Shown here: positions 35,551 to 44,307 of the stretch, piece after piece
Layout: each line of letters starts with the position of its first letter
Position numbering within the stretch: position 1 is the first letter of the stretch
NCBI GenBank assembly: GCA_965237625.1
Contig: CBDEGD010000044.1
Span: forward strand, 62,001 to 126,000
Direction: 5' to 3'
From: JABDIP01 sp965237625
Lineage (GTDB): Bacteria; Pseudomonadota; Alphaproteobacteria; DSM-16000; Inquilinaceae
DNA length: 64,000 nucleotides
Notes under the pieces: generated by a model
Seen by the model: only the letters and a program-made list of their open reading frames with translations
Told to the model about the DNA's origin: nothing
Databases searched by the model: none
Program-made: the position numbers and the translations under genes

Positions 35551-36357
35551 CTAAGCGATGTCGCCGGTAATCATGCGAATTACCTCCTCCGGCGTGGTAT
35601 CGGCCGCGGCAGCGTCGCCGGTCACCCGGCCATGCCGGAGTATCACCATGCGGTCGGCGACCTGGAAGGCGTGCAGCAGGTTGTGGGTGATGACGATGAC
35701 GGCGACATCCTGCGCCCCGACCTGCCGGATCATATCGAGGCCGCGTCGGGTCTGCTCGACGCCGAGTGCCGCGAAGGGTTCGTCCAGCAACACCAGCTTG
35801 CCGCCCCAATGGACGAAGCGGTTGAGCTCGATCGCCTGGCGCTGGCCGCCGGAGAGATGTTCCACATTGATGCGGACCGATGGGATTTCGGTGCCGCCAT
35901 CGCGCAGGGCCTGCTCGGTCAGCGCCTGCATTTCGCGTTCGCGCAGGATCGGGATGCCGGCGACCCGCCTCACCAGTTCGCGTCCCATAAAGAAGTTGGC
36001 GGCCACGTCGACATTCATGCACAGGGACAGATCCTGGTAGACCGTTTCGATGCCCGCCGCCTTGGCCCGTGCCGGCGCCTCGAAATGCCGGGTCTCGCCG
36101 TCGAACACAAAATCGCCCGCGGTCTGCCGCTGCTCACCGGCGATGATCCGCACCAGGGTCGACTTGCCGGCGCCATTGTCGCCGAGCAGGGCGACGACCT
36201 CGCCACGGCGAACGTCGAAGGACACGTCGGCCAGCGCGGTGATCGCGCCAAAGCGCATGGAGATGTTCTGAAGCCGCAACAGCGGCTGCGGGTCGGCCAC
36301 GGCGCCGGCGGCGCCGGCGTGGCCGGTGGTGGCCGGCTCAGCCGGGGGCACCGGCAT
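35551..36357 (-). CDS. Sugar ABC transporter ATP-binding protein (single ABC domain, FrcA type)
   Basis: About 268 residues. Walker A is GDNGAGKSTLV (about 57-67), the Q-loop in ETVYQDLSL, the signature HLSGGQRQAIEL, Walker B LVLLDEPFAALG and the H-loop VIVITHN. It has only one ABC cassette, like FrcA, rather than the tandem RbsA form, so it must dimerise. The N-terminal 25 residues are Pro/Ala-rich. I prefer the ATG at 36357 over the GTG one codon earlier. It is the first gene of the four-gene operon ATPase, binding protein, permease, SDR. Confidence 0.9.
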   Translation of the reverse strand: MPVPPAEPATTGHAGAAGAVADPQPLLRLQNISMRFGAITALADVSFDVRRGEVVALLGDNGAGKSTLVRIIAGEQRQTAGDFVFDGETRHFEAPARAKAAGIETVYQDLSLCMNVDVAANFFMGRELVRRVAGIPILREREMQALTEQALRDGGTEIPSVRINVEHLSGGQRQAIELNRFVHWGGKLVLLDEPFAALGVEQTRRGLDMIRQVGAQDVAVIVITHNLLHAFQVADRMVILRHGRVTGDAAAADTTPEEVIRMITGDIA

Positions 36358-36407
36358 CACCGTCGTTCCGGCAGACGCGCTCGGCGTCGCCTACAAAGGT
36401 CCATCCG

Positions 36408-36467
36408 GAGTCGTTCGGCCCAGAATTATTCGGTCCAGAGTCGTTCGGCCCAGGGTCGTTCAGCATT
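36408..36467. repeat. 15-bp tandem repeat, four units
   Basis: GAGTCGTTCGGCCCA (36408-36422) is followed by GAATTATTCGGTCCA, then an exact GAGTCGTTCGGCCCA (36438-36452), then a degenerate GGGTCGTTCAGCATT. It lies 50 bp upstream of the ABC operon start on the minus strand. Read on that strand it encodes a repeated GPNDS pentapeptide in a 71-codon frame overlapping the ATPase start. It may be a minisatellite or a set of protein binding sites. Confidence 0.7.
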
Positions 36468-36600
36468 GTCTGCACGACCGATCCCGCCTTTCCCGCAATT
36501 CGCGGCCATGGCACGCGAACGGCATTCTGAGAGCCCGCCATTAAATCTGTCAAATGGATTTAGTCGGCAATTCGCCCGGAGGCGGCGGCCAATCCGCACC

Positions 36601-36629
36601 TTGCGGCCCGGCCTTCGCACGCCTAGTTT
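36601..36629 (+). promoter_or_regulatory. Probable rnpB promoter
   Basis: TTGCGG (36601-36606) and TAGTTT (36624-36629) are separated by 17 bp and sit 7 bp before the predicted RNA 5' end at 36636. Spacing and position are ideal for a housekeeping promoter; the -10 match is moderate. Confidence 0.55.
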
Positions 36630-36635
36630 CACATC

Positions 36636-37045
<410 letters not shown>

Positions 37046-37188
37046 CATACCTCTCGTTGCAGCAAGACCCGGATCGCGCCGGGCGGCCGGGCTCGATTGA
37101 CGCCGCGTGCAGATGAAGGGATTGACGCGCCCGGCATCCGGACGTCTGCTACCCCGGTATCTCTTGGAACAAAGGGTCGAGGGTCACG

Positions 37189-38688
37189 ATGTGCGGCTTC
37201 GTGTGCCTGTGGAAGATCGACGATCCGGCTCTCGCCCAGCGGATGATCGACAAGATCGCCCATCGCGGCCCGGACGAGATGCAGGTCAGCCGGACGCCGA
37301 ACGTGCCGGCGGTGATGGCCCATTGCCGGCTGTCGATCATCGGCCCGGATTCCGGGACCCAGCCGATCTATCGGGGAGACGACATCCTGGTCGCCAATGG
37401 CGAGATCTACAATTACGCCGATCTGCGCGCGATCCTGGGCGAGAGCGCCTTTGAGACGCAGAGCGACAGCGAAACCATCCTGCATCTGTTCCGCACCGAC
37501 GAGCTGCGCTGGATCGCCCGGCTGGACGGCATGTTCGCCTTCGTCCTGGCCACGCCGGACCGGATCATCGCCGCCCGCGACCCGCTGGGCATCAAGCCGC
37601 TCTATATGGCGCGGATCGGCGACGGACTGGCACTCGCTTCCGAACTCAAGGCGTTCGATGGGCTGGGTCTGCGGGAGATCGAGACGATCGACCCCGGCGC
37701 GATGTTCGACAGCCTGGACGGATTCCGCCGATGGCACCGCATGCCCCATGGCGCTGCCGATCTGGAAACCGGCACCGACCCCGAGCCGATCTGGCGCGAG
37801 CTGCGGCTGGTGCTGGAAGCGGCAGTGCGCAAATGGATGGTCGCCGATGTGGAGGTCGGCGCCTTCCTGTCCGGCGGGCTGGATTCATCGATCATCGCGG
37901 CCCTGGCGGCGCAGGCAATCGATCGCCCGCTCAAGACCTTCTCGGTCGGCACGCGGGGTTCTCCCGATCTCGCCGCCGCGCGGGCCGTGGCCGAGCATAT
38001 CGGCGCCGATCATCATGAGCTGGTCTTTACCGCCGAGGATCTGGCCGGGATCCTGCCCCATGTGATCTACCATCTGGAGAGCGCCGACATCGATCTCGTC
38101 CGCAGCGCCCTGCCCACTCATTTCGCCACGACGCTGGCACGGCGGCATGTGAAGGCCGTGCTGACCGGGGAGGGCGCGGACGAGCTGTTCGCCGGCTATG
38201 CCTACCACCATGCCTATGCCGGCAAACCCCGCGCCCTGGCCGATGAGATCACCCGGTCCCTGGGCACCATGCACAACATCAACCTGCAGCGGGTCGACCG
38301 GATCACCATGGCCCAGGGGCTGGAGGCGCGAACGCCGTTCCTCGACCGCGACCTGATCGATTTCGCGCAGTCCATCCCGGCCTCTCTGAAGATGAAATCC
38401 GTGGACGGGAGCGGCGGTGGAACCGTCGAGAAGTGGATCCTGCGCAAGGCTTGCGAGGACCTGCTGCCCCCTGAGCTTATCTGGCGCAAGAAGGCGCAGT
38501 TCGACGAGGGCACCGGCACCGTCGCCGCGCTCGACCAGGCTCTATCCACGCTGCACGGAGTCGCGCCGCCGGTCGAACGCCATGCCGAAGGCGCACTCTA
38601 CGAACGCCTGCTGCGTGAGCAATACCAGGAGCCCGACCTGATCCTGGCCTGTGCCGGCAAATGGGTCGACGACCGGGTAGAGGCCTGA
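37189..38688 (+). CDS. asnB: Glutamine-hydrolysing asparagine synthetase
   Basis: A 499-residue two-domain enzyme making asparagine from aspartate, glutamine and ATP. The start is fixed by MCGF: Cys2 is the glutaminase nucleophile after Met removal. The amidotransferase half (about 2-190) shows HRGPDE, CRLSIIG, NGEIYNY and the SDSETI motif. The synthetase half (about 205-499) has the PP-loop FLSGGLDSSIIAAL and later GEGADELFAGY and ARTPFLDRDLID. It is shorter than E. coli AsnB (554), lacking the C-terminal tail, as in other compact AsnB-like proteins. It stands alone between rnpB and the dcw cluster. Confidence 0.88.
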   Translation: MCGFVCLWKIDDPALAQRMIDKIAHRGPDEMQVSRTPNVPAVMAHCRLSIIGPDSGTQPIYRGDDILVANGEIYNYADLRAILGESAFETQSDSETILHLFRTDELRWIARLDGMFAFVLATPDRIIAARDPLGIKPLYMARIGDGLALASELKAFDGLGLREIETIDPGAMFDSLDGFRRWHRMPHGAADLETGTDPEPIWRELRLVLEAAVRKWMVADVEVGAFLSGGLDSSIIAALAAQAIDRPLKTFSVGTRGSPDLAAARAVAEHIGADHHELVFTAEDLAGILPHVIYHLESADIDLVRSALPTHFATTLARRHVKAVLTGEGADELFAGYAYHHAYAGKPRALADEITRSLGTMHNINLQRVDRITMAQGLEARTPFLDRDLIDFAQSIPASLKMKSVDGSGGGTVEKWILRKACEDLLPPELIWRKKAQFDEGTGTVAALDQALSTLHGVAPPVERHAEGALYERLLREQYQEPDLILACAGKWVDDRVEA

Positions 38689-38844
38689 CGGTCACCACCA
38701 ACGAGTCGGTCACCATCCAGATTCGCGTCGCACCACACACGGCCCATGAAATCCTACACGTGCGACGAGCGGTTGCGCGGCGATTTCACACGCCAGAGAT
38801 CCGAACAAAGAGAGAACGAACCTGTCAGGGTAGATGAGAATTGG

Positions 38845-38859
38845 TTAACACTTGGATAA
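38845..38859. promoter_or_regulatory. CtrA-like half-consensus site upstream of mraZ
   Basis: TTAACACTTGGATAA fits TTAA-N7-TTAA except for one base in the second half. It lies in the AT-rich 403-bp gap between asnB and mraZ (38689-39091), about 100 bp before the MraZ repeats. Control of the dcw operon by CtrA is plausible in alphaproteobacteria, but a single imperfect site is weak evidence. Confidence 0.35.
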
Positions 38860-38962
38860 TTCAGAGGCGATTTGACGGACTTTCAATCAGATTCATCCGA
38901 TTCATGAGAACCCACCCAATTTTCTTTGATTATCCAACCGATTACTGTGAATTTCATTGACG

Positions 38963-38997
38963 TCCCATGAAATCCCATGATATCCCATTTCTTCCCA
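38963..38997 (-). promoter_or_regulatory. MraZ operator: four TGGGA repeats at 10-bp spacing
   Basis: TCCCA occurs at 38963, 38973, 38983 and 38993, an exact 10-bp period. On the minus strand this is TGGGA-N5 repeated four times, the known binding pattern of MraZ upstream of its own gene in E. coli and Mycoplasma. It lies 95-129 bp before mraZ and strongly suggests autoregulation of the whole dcw operon. Confidence 0.88.
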
Positions 38998-39091
38998 AGC
39001 CGCATGGGATGCCGTCACTCCTGCCCGCATGGTGGGGGTCACGGCAGTGTACGAAATCGCGGGGCGCCACGGCGCCAGGTCTCGGAGTTCG

Positions 39092-39559
39092 ATGGCTCTC
39101 TTTACGTCGACATACGTCAACAAGGTGGATCGGAAGGGCCGCGTCAGCGTGCCTGCGCCATTCCGTTCGGCCTTGGACGGAGCCGGCGGCACCCTCATCT
39201 ACGTCAAGCCCAACCATGCGCTGGGGGCGATCGACGGGCTGAGCGAGGCCTGGATGGAACAGATCCAGGATCGCATCGACGAGCTCGACATCTATTCCGA
39301 GCAGCGCATTGCGCTGGAGACGCGGGAATTCGCGGAGACCACGCGCCTGCCGCTCGACCCGGAAGGGCGCATGATCCTGCCGCGCGAATTGATGACCGCC
39401 GCCGGGATCACCGACCTTGCGACCTTCGTGGGGCTGGGCCGATACTTCCAGATCTGGCAGCCGGAGAGCTTCGACGCCCATAAGAGCCGGCAGGTCGCCG
39501 CGGCGAAATCGCTGACCCTGCCCAAGCCGGGCGCCCGCCCGAATGGCGGTGCGGCATGA
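39092..39559 (+). CDS. mraZ: Division/cell wall cluster transcriptional regulator MraZ
   Basis: A 155-residue protein with two AbrB/SpoVT-like swapped-hairpin motifs (about 5-50, TYVNKVDRKGRVSVPAPFRS, and 80-125, TRLPLDPEGRMILPRELM). The ATG at 39092 is preceded by GGAG; the longer in-frame reading to 39029 has no conserved residues. MraZ forms a ring-shaped octamer that binds the TGGG repeats just upstream and controls the dcw operon. Its last bases overlap rsmH (ATGA). Confidence 0.96.
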   Translation: MALFTSTYVNKVDRKGRVSVPAPFRSALDGAGGTLIYVKPNHALGAIDGLSEAWMEQIQDRIDELDIYSEQRIALETREFAETTRLPLDPEGRMILPRELMTAAGITDLATFVGLGRYFQIWQPESFDAHKSRQVAAAKSLTLPKPGARPNGGAA

Positions 39560-40533
39560 CCGACACCCGCACCCCAATGGATCAGGATCGGCATGTGCCG
39601 GTTCTGCTCGACGAGATCGTCACGGCGATCGCGCCGCAGGATGGCGACACCATCGTCGACGCCACATTCGGGCGCGGCGGATACACCGCCGCATTTCTCA
39701 AGGCCGCCCAATGCAAGGTGATCGGCATCGACCGCGATCCTGATGCGGTCGCGGCCGGCCGGGCCTTGGAGACTGGTGGCCGGCTGGTCGTGATAGAGGG
39801 CCGGTTCGGCGACATGGACTCGCTGGTGAAGAGCCAGGTCGACGGGGTCGCACTTGATATCGGCGTCTCTTCGCCGCAGATCGACGATCCGGAACGCGGC
39901 TTCTCGTTCCGCGCCGATGGTCCGCTGGACATGCGCATGGCGCAGCATGGGCCGACCGCCGCCGACGCGGTCAACACGCTGCCGGAAGAGACCCTGGCCG
40001 ACATCATCTACCGCTATGGCGAAGAGCGCCGCTCGCGCCGAGTTGCGCGGGCCATCGTGGCGGCGCGGGCCGAGGCGCCGATCACCCGGACCGCGCAGCT
40101 CGCGGCCATCGTCCGGCGGGTGGTGCCGGCTTCCCGCGACGGCATCGACCCGGCGACGCGCACCTTCCAGGCGTTGCGCATCTATGTGAATGAAGAACTG
40201 GATGAACTGGACCGCGGCTTGAGCGCCGCCGAACGTCTGTTGCGCCCTGGCGGGCGGCTCGCCGTGGTCTCTTTTCACAGCCTCGAAGACAGGCAGGTGA
40301 AACACTTCCTGACCGAACGAAGCGGAGGCGCGCCCAAGGGCTCCCGCCATCTGCCGGAAACCGGCATCGAGGGACCGCCGCCGACGTTCCGCCTGATGCA
40401 CCGCAAGCCGGTGATGTCGGGCAAGGCGGAATTGGCCGCCAATCCGCGCGCCCGGTCGGCGCGCCTGCGCGCGGCGATCCGGACCGACGCGCCGGCCTGG
40501 ACGCCGTCGCCAACCGGCGGAGGTGCGGCATGA
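39556..40533 (+). CDS. rsmH: 16S rRNA (cytosine-1402-N4)-methyltransferase
   Basis: A 325-residue SAM-dependent methyltransferase (MraW) that modifies C1402 in the ribosomal P site. Diagnostic segments are HVPVLLDEIVTAI near the start, the SAM motif IVDATFGRGGYTAAFL (about 34-49), the GVALDIGVSSPQIDDPERGFSFR block and VVSFHSLEDRQVKHF. It overlaps mraZ by 4 bases and ftsL by 4. The C-terminal 20 residues are Pro/Gly-rich. Confidence 0.97.
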   Translation: MTDTRTPMDQDRHVPVLLDEIVTAIAPQDGDTIVDATFGRGGYTAAFLKAAQCKVIGIDRDPDAVAAGRALETGGRLVVIEGRFGDMDSLVKSQVDGVALDIGVSSPQIDDPERGFSFRADGPLDMRMAQHGPTAADAVNTLPEETLADIIYRYGEERRSRRVARAIVAARAEAPITRTAQLAAIVRRVVPASRDGIDPATRTFQALRIYVNEELDELDRGLSAAERLLRPGGRLAVVSFHSLEDRQVKHFLTERSGGAPKGSRHLPETGIEGPPPTFRLMHRKPVMSGKAELAANPRARSARLRAAIRTDAPAWTPSPTGGGAA

Positions 40534-41057
40534 TCCGAACCCATGCCGTGATCTGGGCCGTGTTGGTAGCCGCCGCGGCCGGCTTTCTGTTCTACACCAG
40601 CCACCAGGCCCAGGAGCTGGAAGCGGAGTTGGAGGCCAGCCATCAGGCTGTCATTGCCGAACGTGAGGCGATCCGCATCCTGCACGCGGAATGGGCCTAT
40701 CTGAACGAGCCAGGCCGGCTGCGCGAGCTTGCCCGGCGCCATACGCCGCTGGGACCGGCCATGCCGGTTCAGATCGTCGCCAGCATCGATGACATCCCGG
40801 CGATCCTGCCGGGTATCGGTGCTCTGCCCGGCGTGCCGCTGCCGCCGCGCAAGCCGGTGCCGGGCACGTCCCAAGGCCCCATGGCGTCGACAAGCCCTGA
40901 CATCGCCCCGACCGCCTCCGACGCGATCCTGCCGCCAAGATTACCTGCCGCACCACACCAGCGGCCGGAAGCACCGCCATCGGACGCGCCCTTGCACGCC
41001 CTGCTGGCCAGCTTCCGGGCCCAACAATCCACCGCACCGGCAGGGTCAGGCCAATGA
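40530..41057 (+). CDS. ftsL: Cell division protein FtsL
   Basis: A 175-residue bitopic membrane protein: one helix at about 4-23, then a leucine-zipper-like coiled coil (SHQAQELEAELEASHQAVIAE region) and the EWAYLNEPGRLRELA motif typical of alphaproteobacterial FtsL. The C-terminal half is a long Pro/Ala/Ser-rich periplasmic tail, longer than in E. coli (121 residues). FtsL recruits and activates FtsWI with FtsB and FtsQ. GGAGG precedes the ATG, which overlaps rsmH. Confidence 0.92.
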   Translation: MIRTHAVIWAVLVAAAAGFLFYTSHQAQELEAELEASHQAVIAEREAIRILHAEWAYLNEPGRLRELARRHTPLGPAMPVQIVASIDDIPAILPGIGALPGVPLPPRKPVPGTSQGPMASTSPDIAPTASDAILPPRLPAAPHQRPEAPPSDAPLHALLASFRAQQSTAPAGSGQ

Positions 41058-42832
41058 GAACGAGACTGCGGCGTTTCAAATCCGACAATCGTCAGGGCGT
41101 GCTGCCGCTTGCGCCGGGACGCGGGCGTTCGGCGTCTGAGACCAATCAAGGCGACCCGGCAGAACGTTGCCTGGAGCTCGGGCGCCGGCGCCTCACCATC
41201 ACCGGCGTGCTGTTCGTGCTCGCCTTCCTGACCGTGGGCGGCCGGCTTGTCGATGTGTCCGCGCTCAGCAACGGCGCCGAGCTTCGGATCGCCAGTGCCA
41301 CGGCGGCGGAACTGCCCGGGCGCCGTGCCGACATTGTCGATCGCAATGGCGAGATCCTGGCCACCACCCTGCCGACCGCCTCCCTATATGCCGATCCGGC
41401 GCTGGTGATCGACCCGGCCGAGGCGGCGGAAATGCTGGTCGCCGTTCTGCCTGAACTGGATTACGACACCGTCCTGGCGGCGCTGAAATCGAACCGGCGC
41501 TTCGTGTGGCTGCGGCGCGGCCTGACGCCGACCGAGCATTATCAGGTCAACCGGCTCGGCCTGCCCGGCATTGCCTTTCAGAACGAAGAGCACCGCTACT
41601 ACCCGCTCGGCCGGCTGACCGGCCATGTGGTCGGCTTCACCGATGTGGATGGCAGCGGGATCGCGGGCATCGAAAAGTCCCTCGACCGGCGCCTGCGGGC
41701 CGATAGCGAGCCGTTGCGTTTGTCGATCGATGTCCGGGTGCAATCTCTGCTTCATGGCGAATTGCAGGCGGCGATCGACCAGTTCTCGGCAATCGGCGGC
41801 TCCGGCATGGTGATGGATGCCAATACCGGCGAGGTCGTCGCCATGGTGTCGCTGCCCGATTTCAACCCGGCCCAGCCGGAGGCGGCGCCCGAGGCAGGGC
41901 GCTTCAACCGGAACACGCTCGGCGTGTACGAGATGGGGTCGACCCTCAAGATCTTTAACACCGCCATGGCGCTAGACGGCGGCGTGGTGACGCTCCAGGA
42001 CGGCTTCGACACCACCGACCCGATCCGGATCGGCCGCTTCACGATCAACGACTACCACCCGGAGAACCGGTGGCAGTCGATCCCGGAGATCTTCATGCAC
42101 TCGTCCAATATCGGATCGGTGCATATGGCGCTGGCAGCCGGTACCCGGACCCAGCAGGACTATCTGGACCGGTTCGGGCTTATGCGCATGCCGCAGCTGG
42201 AACTGCCGGAACTGGCCATGCCGATGGTCCCGCACCCGTGGCGCGAGATCAACACCATGACCATCGCCTACGGTCATGGCCTAGCGGTCAGCCCGGTCCA
42301 ACTGACCTCAGCGGTGGCCTCGGTGGTCAATGGCGGCGTACTGCGCTCCCCGACCCTGCTGGCGCTGGAAAGCGACACGACGGTGCCGGGGATCCGGGCG
42401 ATCTCGGAGGAGACCTCCGAGACCATGCGCCGGCTGCTGCGTCTGACAGTCCAGGCCGGGACCGGCGGCCAGGCCGATGCCCAGGGCTACCTGGTCGGCG
42501 GCAAAACCGGAACCGCAGAAAAGACCCAGGGATCGGGCTATAGCCGCCGTGCTTTGCTGTCCTCATTTGTCGCAGCTTTTCCCATGACAAGCCCCGAATA
42601 TGTCGTATTCGCAATGCTTGATGAGCCGCGTGGAACCGAGGACACCTTTGGCTATGCCACGGGTGGTTGGGTAGCGGCGCCGCTGGTCGGACGGGTGATC
42701 GAGCAGATGGGGCCGATGGTCGGGATACTGCCGGTCGACCCGGAATCGCCGGAAATTCTTGAGGCGATGCATGTCGACCTGCCCGGAGCCGAACAGGCCC
42801 CCGGCACCGCGCTCGCCGCATACGCGAACTGA
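41054..42832 (+). CDS. ftsI: Septal peptidoglycan transpeptidase FtsI (PBP3)
   Basis: A 592-residue class B penicillin-binding protein. It has one N-terminal membrane helix (about 45-65, following a basic cytoplasmic tail), a pedestal domain containing RADIVDRNGEILA and FVWLRRGLTP, and the transpeptidase domain from about 220. The active-site SxxK is in YEMGSTLKIF, SxN in MHSSNIGS and KTG in GGKTGTAEKT. It crosslinks septal peptidoglycan in the periplasm as the partner of FtsW. Overlaps ftsL by 4 bases and murE by 1. Confidence 0.97.
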   Translation: MRTRLRRFKSDNRQGVLPLAPGRGRSASETNQGDPAERCLELGRRRLTITGVLFVLAFLTVGGRLVDVSALSNGAELRIASATAAELPGRRADIVDRNGEILATTLPTASLYADPALVIDPAEAAEMLVAVLPELDYDTVLAALKSNRRFVWLRRGLTPTEHYQVNRLGLPGIAFQNEEHRYYPLGRLTGHVVGFTDVDGSGIAGIEKSLDRRLRADSEPLRLSIDVRVQSLLHGELQAAIDQFSAIGGSGMVMDANTGEVVAMVSLPDFNPAQPEAAPEAGRFNRNTLGVYEMGSTLKIFNTAMALDGGVVTLQDGFDTTDPIRIGRFTINDYHPENRWQSIPEIFMHSSNIGSVHMALAAGTRTQQDYLDRFGLMRMPQLELPELAMPMVPHPWREINTMTIAYGHGLAVSPVQLTSAVASVVNGGVLRSPTLLALESDTTVPGIRAISEETSETMRRLLRLTVQAGTGGQADAQGYLVGGKTGTAEKTQGSGYSRRALLSSFVAAFPMTSPEYVVFAMLDEPRGTEDTFGYATGGWVAAPLVGRVIEQMGPMVGILPVDPESPEILEAMHVDLPGAEQAPGTALAAYAN

Positions 42833-44307
42833 TGGCGTTGATGACCGGAACGCGCACCGAAGCCGCCACCGACAGGCTGCCCGATATCACCGGGCTGACG
42901 GCGGATTCGCGGGCTGTCGAACCGGGCTTCCTGTTCGCCGCCCTGCCCGGAACCCAGGTCGACGGCCGTGATTTCATCGATCAGGCCATCGCCAAGGGCG
43001 CCCGCGCGATCCTGGCGCCGACCGGCACGGTGCTTCCGGCAACCGCATCCGGCATTGAACTGATCACCGATGATCGACCCCGGCGTCAATTCGCCCGCAT
43101 GGCCGCCGCCTTCTATGGCAAGCAACCGGCGACGATTGCCGCCGTGACCGGCACCAACGGCAAGACCTCCACCGCGCATTTCGTCCGGCAAATCTGGGAG
43201 CGGTTGGGCAAATCCGCCGCCAGCCTCGGCACACTGGGCATTTCCGCACCGGGCATGGAGCAATACGGCGCCCTGACTACGCCGGATCCGGTGGCGCTGC
43301 ACGCCAGCCTGGCAGAGCTTGCCGAGGCCGGGATCACTCATCTGGCGATGGAGGCGTCTTCGCACGGGCTCGACCAGCACCGGCTGGACGGTGTCCGGGT
43401 GACGTCCGCTGGCTTCACCAATCTCAGCCACGACCATCTCGACTATCACGGCACCATGGAGGCCTATTTGGAGGCCAAGGCGCGGCTGTTCGATGAAATC
43501 CTGGCGCCGGGCGGGATTGCCGTGCTGAACGCCGATGCGCCGGAGTGCGATGCGCTGGCGACCCGTGCCGAGGCTGCCGGCCGCACGGTCATGCGCTTTG
43601 GTGACAGGGGCACAGGTATTCGGCTGGACGCGCTGGCGCCCCAGCCGCACGGGTCGAAGCTCTCGCTCAACGTGCTTGGCCGTTCCTTCGATGTGACCCT
43701 GCCGCTTGCCGGCGCCTTTCAGACGGCCAATGCGCTGTGCGCCCTGGGTCTTGTCCTGGCAGACGGAGCCGATCTGGACGCCGCGGTGGGCGCGCTGGAG
43801 AGCCTGAATGGCGTACGCGGCCGGATGGAACTGGTGGCGCGCCACCCGAACGGCGCCGCCATCTATGTCGATTTCGCGCACACACCGGAAGCGCTGGAAA
43901 CGGTGCTGGAGGCTCTGCGCCCCCACACCAAGGGCCGGCTGGCCGTCGTGTTCGGTTGCGGTGGGGACCGCGATCCGGGCAAGCGGCCGGTCATGGGTGC
44001 AACAGTCGCTCGATTGGCGGATCAGCCGATCGTGACCGACGACAATCCGCGGAATGAGGATCCCGCGGCCATTCGCGCTGCCGTGATGGCGGCGTGCCCC
44101 GGAGCCGAAGAGATCGGCGACAGGGCGGAGGCGATCCGCAAGGCGGTCGCCGGACTGGCACCGGACGACGTTCTGGTGATCGCAGGCAAAGGGCATGAAA
44201 CCGGACAAATCGTCGGCGAGGACGTCCATCCCTTCGACGACTCGGAACACGCTAGAACCGCCGCCAAAACCCTTGGCGACGCGGTCACGGCGGGAGACTC
44301 AAGATGA
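42832..44307 (+). CDS. murE: UDP-MurNAc-L-Ala-D-Glu--meso-diaminopimelate ligase
   Basis: A 491-residue Mur ligase adding the third stem residue. The ATP loop is TGTNGKTSTAHF (about 103-114), followed by the central-domain block THLAMEASSHGLDQHRLDG. The C-terminal domain holds DDNPRNEDP, whose DNPR motif is the meso-diaminopimelate determinant, and GKGHETGQ. The cell wall is therefore the normal Gram-negative DAP type. Its first base is the last base of ftsI; it overlaps murF by 4. Confidence 0.97.
   Translation: MALMTGTRTEAATDRLPDITGLTADSRAVEPGFLFAALPGTQVDGRDFIDQAIAKGARAILAPTGTVLPATASGIELITDDRPRRQFARMAAAFYGKQPATIAAVTGTNGKTSTAHFVRQIWERLGKSAASLGTLGISAPGMEQYGALTTPDPVALHASLAELAEAGITHLAMEASSHGLDQHRLDGVRVTSAGFTNLSHDHLDYHGTMEAYLEAKARLFDEILAPGGIAVLNADAPECDALATRAEAAGRTVMRFGDRGTGIRLDALAPQPHGSKLSLNVLGRSFDVTLPLAGAFQTANALCALGLVLADGADLDAAVGALESLNGVRGRMELVARHPNGAAIYVDFAHTPEALETVLEALRPHTKGRLAVVFGCGGDRDPGKRPVMGATVARLADQPIVTDDNPRNEDPAAIRAAVMAACPGAEEIGDRAEAIRKAVAGLAPDDVLVIAGKGHETGQIVGEDVHPFDDSEHARTAAKTLGDAVTAGDSR

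Noticed and set aside
36408..36467. CRISPR-like array
   Set aside because: The repeats are only 15 bp and directly adjacent without spacers; no cas genes are in the window.
42652..44250. A 532-codon minus-strand frame across murE
   Set aside because: Shadow of murE, with no ribosome binding site or domain.
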